Origin: Patescibacteria group bacterium
GTDB taxonomy: Bacteria; Patescibacteriota; Dojkabacteria; SC72
Length of the DNA stretch: 10,467 nt
Reading direction: 5' to 3'
Assembly (NCBI GenBank): GCA_003518125.1
Contig: DOZG01000082.1
Span: 4,593 to 15,059, forward strand
The notes beneath the pieces are model-generated. The model saw only the letters and a program-made list of their open reading frames with translations. It was not told where the DNA came from and did no database searches. The position numbers and the translations under genes were made by a program. Below are positions 6,192 through 10,467 of the stretch, in pieces (the stretch's first letter is position 1; every line of letters begins with the position of its first letter).

Positions 6192-6686
6192 ATGGACGAA
6201 ATTACACCTTTAGAGCATTCTCAGAAGAGATTAGAGGGGAGTAAAATAACACTTGACGCTGCAGAATGGAAACTAGATGAGAATAGAAGAGAGGAGCTAT
6301 TAAAATATAAAAATACTTTAAAAACAACACTGGCTAATTCTTCAGCTAGTAAGTATATTCCTATACCAAATACAGTCCATGATCTTACTAAAGCGAGTAA
6401 AGCATTAAAAATTCGATGTATGATGTTAAACACAAATCAATTTGAAAAACCTCAAAAAGTTCCTATCGACAGAATTTTAATGTGTTTACAATTAGCCGAA
6501 GTTTCTGTAGATGATCCTTCTAAGGTTTATTTCCCTTATGGATTTACTAACGATAATAAAGAAAATGTTATTACTAACGTATTCATGAATATAGAACACT
6601 TTGAGTCTTTAACTAGAGAAATTGGAGGAGCTTTTGATAAAGATATGGTATATAACCAAACAGTAGAACAACAAAAAGAGGAGTAA
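6192..6686 (+). CDS. Hypothetical protein, 164 residues, only plus-strand gene
   Basis: I do not recognise this protein. It is hydrophilic, with no signal peptide or membrane segment, and is probably cytoplasmic. The first 50 residues are rich in Lys, Glu and Leu and likely helical. The middle (IPIPNTVHDLTKASKALKI) and a later part with YFPYGF and aromatic residues look globular, and the tail is acidic and polar. Evidence that it is real: a complete frame with its own promoter candidate upstream and a terminator hairpin at its stop. The frame on the other strand is shorter and lacks signals. The frame extends five codons upstream to a TTG at 6177 preceded by GAAGAG, an alternative start. I prefer the ATG because the predicted transcript begins only a few bases before the TTG. 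The gene diverges from clpC and converges on rpsA. Its orientation makes it the odd one out in the window. It could be a lineage-specific family. Confidence 0.7.
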   Translation: MDEITPLEHSQKRLEGSKITLDAAEWKLDENRREELLKYKNTLKTTLANSSASKYIPIPNTVHDLTKASKALKIRCMMLNTNQFEKPQKVPIDRILMCLQLAEVSVDDPSKVYFPYGFTNDNKENVITNVFMNIEHFESLTREIGGAFDKDMVYNQTVEQQKEE

Positions 6687-6701
6687 ATATACTCCCCTTT
6701 T
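6674..6701. terminator. Bidirectional terminator between the plus-strand gene and rpsA
   Basis: GGAGT (6680-6684) pairs with ACTCC (6691-6695) around a 6-base loop. After one mismatch (6679/6696) the stem continues as G-C and four A-T pairs (6678-6674 with 6697-6701). The flanking A-run and T-run supply a U-tract on either strand, so the element can end both converging transcripts. It overlaps the stop codon of the plus-strand gene. Confidence 0.6.
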
Positions 6702-6721
6702 CTCTTAACTAAGTAAATATA

Positions 6722-7966
6722 TTACTTAATCTCTTCAGTAATTGCCTCACTAACCGCTTCAGAAAGCTCTTCTTTGGTGAGTTCAGGCTTCTTCTTTACT
6801 ACTTTCTTTACTACTTCATCACCCTTCTTCTGGTCTACAGCCTTCAAACTTAAACCAAGATGCCTTTCTGTAGAAGAAATAGATAAAATCTTAACCTTAA
6901 CCTCTTGACCAACACTTACAATATCTCCTGGGTTTTTAACAAGCTTATCAGAAAGTTCAGAGATATGTATAAGGCCATTAAGACCCTTACCTATTCTTAC
7001 AAAAGCTCCATACTGTACAACTTTTTGTACTTTACCACCAACAATATCACCAACCTTAAATTTAGAAATTGCTTTAGCCCACGGATCCATTTGTAATCTC
7101 TTGATAGAGTAAGCAACCCTTTTACCGGCATCAGAAATACCAATTACCATAACCTTGATTGGATCTCCTACCTTATAAAGAGCACCTACATCCTCTACCT
7201 TATCCCATGATAACTCTGAAAGATGTACTAAACCCTCAAGACCTTGAGCATTGATAAAGATACCGTAAGGTGTAATACCACTAACTGTACCCTCTAACTC
7301 ATCACCCTCTTGAGTCTTTCTCAATGTCTGCTCTCTTTGAGCTGCATCCCCTTCTTGAGTTACTCTCTTCTCAGAAAGAATAATTCTATTCTTTTCCCTA
7401 TCTAACTCTATAATACGAGTCTTAATCTCCTCTCCTACCAAAGAATTCAATCTCTGTTGAACCTTAGAAGAAATATCCTTTCCAACCTGTCTTACACCAC
7501 TAGAATATACTCTAGTAGCATCAAGTTGAGATGTAGGAATAAAACCCCTAATACCTTGACTAATCTCAACAATTAAACCACCGTTATTAGCTTCTACTAC
7601 AACAGTCTCAACAACTTCACTCTTTTTCTTAGCTTTCTCTAGATTAAGCCAAGCACTAGCCTGTTGAGTCCTTCTAATAGAAAGTATTAATTGTCCCTCA
7701 TCATCTTCTGGTTTAACAACATATACTAGAACTTTGTCTCCAGAAACTAGTTTAGTCCAATCAAGAGTATCACTCTTGAGCTCCCTTCCAGCAATAATAC
7801 CTTCAGATTTGTAACCGATATCAACGATTACTAAACCGTCTCTAATATCCATTACGGTTCCTTCTACGATATCACCTTTGGAAAATTGTTTTATTTGTTT
7901 GGACTTATCATCTAAATATTCATCGATTTGTGAATATAGATCTTTATTTATATCTTTTTTTGCCAT
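6722..7966 (-). CDS. rpsA: 30S ribosomal protein S1 (four S1 domains)
   Basis: S1 is the ribosome-associated RNA-binding protein that helps load mRNA. The 414 residues hold four OB-fold S1 repeats at about 28-98, 115-200, 218-291 and 303-375. Repeats 3 and 4 are the most canonical (GLEGLVHLSELS at 242-253, GLNGLIHISELS at 328-339, PYGIF and QYGAF cores). The Lys/Glu-rich tail after 376 is probably disordered. Gamma-proteobacterial S1 has six repeats. Four, with the last pair best conserved, is typical of Gram-positive-like and reduced lineages. Short S1-repeat proteins of other function exist, but the N-terminal pair followed by two strong repeats favours RpsA. The ATG at 7966 lacks a good Shine-Dalgarno sequence. 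A strong extended -10 promoter 72 bases upstream gives a leader of about 64 bases. It converges with the plus-strand gene, and its end overlaps a small AAGTAA/TTACTT dyad. Confidence 0.92.
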   Translation of the reverse strand: MAKKDINKDLYSQIDEYLDDKSKQIKQFSKGDIVEGTVMDIRDGLVIVDIGYKSEGIIAGRELKSDTLDWTKLVSGDKVLVYVVKPEDDEGQLILSIRRTQQASAWLNLEKAKKKSEVVETVVVEANNGGLIVEISQGIRGFIPTSQLDATRVYSSGVRQVGKDISSKVQQRLNSLVGEEIKTRIIELDREKNRIILSEKRVTQEGDAAQREQTLRKTQEGDELEGTVSGITPYGIFINAQGLEGLVHLSELSWDKVEDVGALYKVGDPIKVMVIGISDAGKRVAYSIKRLQMDPWAKAISKFKVGDIVGGKVQKVVQYGAFVRIGKGLNGLIHISELSDKLVKNPGDIVSVGQEVKVKILSISSTERHLGLSLKAVDQKKGDEVVKKVVKKKPELTKEELSEAVSEAITEEIK

Positions 7967-8037
7967 ATTGTTCTATTGATACCATCTCTCGCAGTAAAGA
8001 TTAGATATACAACTAAGATTAATTAACTGCAGGATGG

Positions 8038-8046
8038 ATTATAGCA
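8038..8046 (-). promoter_or_regulatory. Extended -10 promoter of rpsA
   Basis: TGC-TATAAT on the minus strand (TG at 8045-8046, hexamer 8038-8043) lies just after the nth stop. The predicted start is near 8031, leaving a leader of about 64 bases. The leader contains GCAGT...ACTGC ends that could close a hairpin. No clear -35 box is present. Confidence 0.6.
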
Positions 8047-8064
8047 TATTAAAGAGATTTAAAG

Positions 8065-8643
8065 CTACTTTTTCATCTTATATCTTCCATATAAAACAAA
8101 ATATTTATTAATTTTGTACCAATCTTTCCTTGGATACAGTTTTTCTAAATCCTTAGCTATTTTATCAGCATCATTCTCCTTTGTTAATCCAAACTTTCTG
8201 GCAACCTTCCTAACATGAGTATCTACACCAATACCTTGATTAGCTTGATATATCTGATTTAAAAAAACATTAGCTGTTTTATAACCTACTCCAGGTAATT
8301 CTTGAAGTTTTTTAACATCTTTAGGAGGATCTCCTTTATACTCTTTATCTAATGTCTTAGCTGTTTCTATAATATGCTTAGATTTAGTATTAAAGTAATT
8401 AATACTCCCTATTGTCTTCTTAACATCATCTATATTCGCTTTAGATAATGATTTCGCATCTGGATATTTACTAAATAGATTCTTAGTCACCCTATTCACC
8501 TGCTTATCCATTGTTTGTGCAGAAAGTATTACACATATCAAAAATTGAAACGGTGTGTTCCAGTTTTCTAATTCAGTATCAGCATCTAGAAAAATCTGTT
8601 CAAATTCTTCTAACAATTTTTTAGCTACTTCTTTTTTAGTCAT
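8065..8643 (-). CDS. nth: Endonuclease III (DNA glycosylase/AP lyase) lacking the iron-sulphur cluster
   Basis: Nth removes oxidised pyrimidines and nicks the resulting abasic site in base excision repair. The helix-hairpin-helix LPGVGYKTANVFL (116-128) carries catalytic K122, and GVDTHVRKVARKFGL (139-153) carries catalytic D141. LSAQTMDKQVN (40-50) is the conserved early helix. At 192 residues the protein is short. The family usually ends in a C-X6-C-X2-C-X5-C [4Fe-4S] loop directly after the GRYxC motif. Here the protein stops two residues after GRYKM and has no cysteine there. The only cysteine is C37. The sequence after the stop codes for no cysteine-rich tail, so a simple frameshift does not explain it. 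The ATG at 8643 overlaps the tmk stop by 8 bases and is preceded by a perfect Shine-Dalgarno sequence, indicating coupled translation. Confidence 0.93.
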   Translation of the reverse strand: MTKKEVAKKLLEEFEQIFLDADTELENWNTPFQFLICVILSAQTMDKQVNRVTKNLFSKYPDAKSLSKANIDDVKKTIGSINYFNTKSKHIIETAKTLDKEYKGDPPKDVKKLQELPGVGYKTANVFLNQIYQANQGIGVDTHVRKVARKFGLTKENDADKIAKDLEKLYPRKDWYKINKYFVLYGRYKMKK

Positions 8644-9661
8644 AAAGTCCCTCCTTAATCTTCTTTACAAAACCACGATTAAAATGGTATTCAACTAGAT
8701 CGAACATCTCAGGGTATAGATCAAGCAGATTTCTTACATTCTCTCTAACATATTGATTATTGAAACTTACTTTCTTTGTTTCCTTAACAATATGTTCGGC
8801 TATTTTATAAGCAGACTTATAAGTTTCTTGGTTTTTATCATTATTATCTTCTTCAATATTCTTGAAATATTTCTTAAAAAATTCAAAATCCGTTACATCA
8901 ATATTGTAAACATCTTGGGCAACTTCTTTTATATCATATATTGGATTATTCAATTTTTTAGTTTTTGGCATATTTAGAGCATCAACTATCTCATCAACCT
9001 CAGAATATATAGTCCCACGATCTCTAAATTCTCCATTCTTTTTTGTATAAACCCTATTCCATCCAGATCCAACAATATCTGCCAACTCATTATATATATC
9101 ATCTGCAACTTCTTGTATCTCCTTTTTCTCATATAAGTCACCATCCGTTCTAGATTTCTTCCAACCCCCCTTACCATAATCAGCCATCAAATGAAGCACA
9201 CATTTATCCATATCGAAAGTCTTTAAAAAAAGTTTTTCAAAGTTCAAACCAGTATCTATTAAACTTCTTACATCATTTCTTTTAATACTTTTTATACCAC
9301 CAAGGCCATAAGCTATTGTCAAAGCTATACTATATGTACTTCTATCAAGTATAAAATATGCCTCCGTTTTCTCCAAACGTCTTAAAATCGATTCTAGAGT
9401 TTCCAACCTATTAAGAGCATATGCTATCATTTTTAACTCTAACTCCCTTTTAGTTCCTATTATCTTTTCTATTTTAGGAATACCAGAGAAGCCCTCCTCT
9501 AAGTTTTTCCTTACAATAGCCCCAAACGGTGAAGAATATAATGGAAATGAAAGTTTACGAATAGGTATATTCCTTTTACAAAGACTTTCTAAAAGATATT
9601 GGGTAACATCACCTTTTCCTACCTGATCCCCACCTTCAATAACCACAGAATGAAACGACAT
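8636..9661 (-). CDS. tmk: Thymidylate kinase with C-terminal extension
   Basis: dTMP kinase phosphorylates dTMP to dTDP for DNA synthesis. The N-terminal ~225 residues carry the family layout: P-loop GGDQVGKG (10-17), DRS motif (106-108) after a hydrophobic strand, and a lid region with RTDGDLYEKKEIQEVADDIY (171-190), which resembles the D-x-E...Y segment of dTMP kinases. The P-loop ends in Gly (GKG) where Ser or Thr is usual in dTMP kinases, as in adenylate kinases (GKGTQ), and two residues (DV) stand between GKG and TQ. The protein is 341 residues, against about 210 for the family. Residues ~235-341 are an unrecognised, charged, probably helical extension. Another deoxynucleotide kinase of the same fold is possible. 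The ATG at 9661 has a weak GGGAT upstream. The gene overlaps nth by 8 bases and lies downstream of the rRNA terminator. Confidence 0.8.
   Translation of the reverse strand: MSFHSVVIEGGDQVGKGDVTQYLLESLCKRNIPIRKLSFPLYSSPFGAIVRKNLEEGFSGIPKIEKIIGTKRELELKMIAYALNRLETLESILRRLEKTEAYFILDRSTYSIALTIAYGLGGIKSIKRNDVRSLIDTGLNFEKLFLKTFDMDKCVLHLMADYGKGGWKKSRTDGDLYEKKEIQEVADDIYNELADIVGSGWNRVYTKKNGEFRDRGTIYSEVDEIVDALNMPKTKKLNNPIYDIKEVAQDVYNIDVTDFEFFKKYFKNIEEDNNDKNQETYKSAYKIAEHIVKETKKVSFNNQYVRENVRNLLDLYPEMFDLVEYHFNRGFVKKIKEGLYD
8649..8656 (-). promoter_or_regulatory. Perfect Shine-Dalgarno sequence of nth
   Basis: AAGGAGGG on the minus strand, five bases before the nth ATG, lies inside the last codons of tmk. 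It fixes the nth start and shows that this organism uses the canonical anti-Shine-Dalgarno sequence, in contrast with clpC, radA and rpsA, whose starts have no such site. Confidence 0.85.
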
Positions 9662-9765
9662 ATGAATCCCATATTATTTTATCTCAGAAATAACACTTTA
9701 GAATAGCATTAAGATAAAAACATGGCAATTTTATAAAAATAGAACATGTTTAATATTCAAAGATT

Positions 9766-9783
9766 GGTAGCTTTTGAGCTACC
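9766..9783 (-). promoter_or_regulatory. Perfect 7-bp hairpin in the tmk leader
   Basis: GGTAGCT and AGCTACC form a perfect stem around a 4-base loop (CAAA on the minus strand). No U-tract follows, so it is not an intrinsic terminator. It starts about eight bases after the predicted transcription start near 9791, so it would sit at the very 5' end of the tmk mRNA, where such hairpins can protect RNA from degradation. Confidence 0.45.
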
Positions 9784-9797
9784 CCGTAAGGATTTGG

Positions 9798-9822
9798 ATT
9801 ATATGTATATAGAATGTATACA
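9798..9822 (-). promoter_or_regulatory. Candidate tmk promoter with a dyad in its spacer
   Basis: TATAAT (9798-9803, minus strand) is immediately preceded by the perfect inverted repeat TGTATA-N7-TATACA (9804-9822), which fills the spacer. No good -35 box occurs at 16-18 bases. TTGTTA (9825-9830, 4 of 6) is 21 bases away. A poor basal promoter with a dyad in an overlong spacer is the layout of a regulator-dependent promoter, but the DNA is A+T-rich and this may be chance. Confidence 0.35.
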
Positions 9823-10016
9823 AATAACAATCACAACATAACTTTAAATCAAACAGCTACAAATAAAAGATTAGATGAAATCTGAGTAAACTATTGATTT
9901 TTGCGACAATCTTAATAATCCCTATTGGAAGAATATCGAAACGTAACAGATTATAAAAATAATTTTTACACAAAACTCTAGACATCTCCCCATAGTCTAC
10001 AAAGTCTATTAATAAA

Positions 10017-10040
10017 CAAAAAACCCACCTAATGGTGGGT
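10017..10040 (-). terminator. Intrinsic terminator of the rRNA operon
   Basis: On the minus strand ACCCACC (10040-10034) pairs perfectly with GGTGGGT (10029-10023) around the loop ATTA, followed by TTTTTTG. It lies about ten bases beyond the 5S rRNA and ends the ribosomal operon before tmk. Confidence 0.9.
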
Positions 10041-10050
10041 ATTTTGTAAG

Positions 10051-10169
10051 TCCTGGCAATGACCTATCTTCCCAGATCCTTGCGGTTCAAGTATTTTCGG
10101 CGCTGAAGTGTTTTACTTCTGAGTTCGGGATGGATATCAGGTAGTTCCACTTCGCTACTATCGCCAGGC
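10051..10169 (-). rRNA. rrf: 5S ribosomal RNA
   Basis: This is a complete 5S rRNA of about 118 nt. The terminal helix is CCTGGC (10168-10163) with GCCAGG (10057-10052). Internal conserved elements read in order: AGCGAAGTGGAAC, the ATCCCGAACTCAGAAGT segment of loops B and C, CACTTCAGCGCCGA, and GGGAAGATAGGTCA near the 3' end. The exact ends are estimated from the terminal helix. It is the last gene of the rRNA operon, downstream of 23S, and is followed by a strong terminator. Confidence 0.95.
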
Positions 10170-10197
10170 AACAGATATCAAAACTTTAATATCTAGT

Positions 10198-10238
10198 GCC
10201 TGACAGTCTTTGCCTAATAAAAAGCAAAGACATACAGG
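10198..10238 (-). other. Processing-type stem in the 23S-5S spacer
   Basis: The spacer folds as CCTG and GTCTTTGC (10238-10224 side) against GCAAAGAC and CAGG (10213-10199 side). The two helices of 8 and 4 bp are separated by a 3x3 internal loop. A second stem, AGATAT/ATATCT (10173-10178 with 10189-10194), lies next to the 5S 5' end. Such stems usually guide RNase cleavage of the precursor. No tRNA is present in this spacer. Confidence 0.5.
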
Positions 10239-10303
10239 ACATTTAATTCTAAAGAGCTATAGAGTGATTGTACACTCAAAATTGAATAGAAAATGACAAA
10301 ATC

Positions 10304-10467
10304 GAAAAGAAAGCTTTTGGTCAATTAGTACCCCTCGGCTAAATATATTACTATACTAACACCTAGGGTCTATCAACGCGGTAGTCTTCCGCGGACCTCC
10401 CATGTAATCAAGTTACACAAGTATATCTAATCTTGGGATGGGCTTCGTACTTATATGCTTTCAGTAC
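10304..10467 (-). rRNA. rrl: 23S ribosomal RNA, 3' end (partial)
   Basis: The last ~164 nt of 23S rRNA, read on the minus strand from the window edge. Diagnostic domain VI segments are CTGAAAGCATATAAG followed by ACGAAGCCC, then CGCGTTGATAG, and GGGGTACTAATTGACC at the 3' end. The 3' end is estimated by distance from GGTACTAAT and may be off by several bases. The 5' part is outside the window. Confidence 0.95.

Larger units (their letters stand above)
9662..10017. other. Gene-free region between 5S rRNA terminator and tmk
   Basis: These ~356 bases are very A+T-rich and carry no reading frame or tRNA that I can support. On the minus strand they hold a TATAAT with a dyad behind it (9798-9822), a strong 7-bp hairpin (9766-9783), a second TATAAT without a -35 box (9950-9955) and a weak hairpin AGATT-N6-AATCT followed by a T-rich stretch (9869-9884). 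The likeliest role is the promoter and leader of tmk. Confidence 0.5.

Noticed and set aside
8040..8070. A frameshift removing the Fe-S tail of nth
   Set aside because: The sequence after the stop was read for a cysteine-rich continuation and none is present before the rpsA promoter.
9662..10017. A tRNA or small gene in the long gap before tmk
   Set aside because: The only strong stem (9766-9783) has no tRNA arms around it, and no frame has a start with a ribosome binding site.
1..10467. CRISPR array, insertion sequence, phage or attachment-site signatures
   Set aside because: No regularly spaced repeats, transposase or integrase motifs or terminal inverted repeats were seen. The content is housekeeping genes.

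Overview
The window is an A+T-rich stretch of a bacterial chromosome. Nearly everything is transcribed leftwards (minus strand). The single-copy information-processing genes, the compact four-domain S1, an endonuclease III without an iron-sulphur cluster and an unusual thymidylate kinase fit a streamlined lineage such as the Candidate Phyla Radiation (Patescibacteria). That placement is an inference from gene style, not a proven match. All genes read through with the standard code, and UGA is not needed as a sense codon.

From right to left, the minus strand carries the 3' end of 23S rRNA, a spacer with a processing stem, 5S rRNA and a strong intrinsic terminator (10467-10018). A gene-free leader of about 350 bases follows, with a promoter candidate, a dyad and a hairpin. 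Next come thymidylate kinase (long C-terminal extension) overlapping endonuclease III, which has a perfect Shine-Dalgarno sequence, and then ribosomal protein S1 with its own promoter. An unrecognised plus-strand gene (6192-6686) converges on rpsA and shares a bidirectional terminator with it. It diverges from clpC, whose promoter places the start of transcription on the A of the ATG (leaderless). clpC is followed 6 bases later by radA, a pairing also known from the Firmicutes clpC operon. At the left end are rho and the start of a membrane-protein gene that runs off the window.

The standout is the 562-base gap between radA and rho. It holds a consensus promoter (TTGACA-N17-TATAAT), about 240 bases of highly foldable non-coding sequence and an intrinsic terminator, followed by a separate rho promoter. 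The predicted RNA is closed by a 10-bp helix and contains two adjacent hairpins of about 60 nt that are recognisably copies of one another. They share the loop (CAYAA), the bulged U and the C.A mismatch, and several base pairs differ by compensatory change. It matches none of RNase P RNA, tmRNA or SRP RNA by eye and is the best candidate here for an undescribed element.

Functionally the window combines translation (rRNA, S1), transcription termination (Rho), protein quality control (ClpC), DNA recombination and repair (RadA, Nth) and dTTP synthesis (Tmk).
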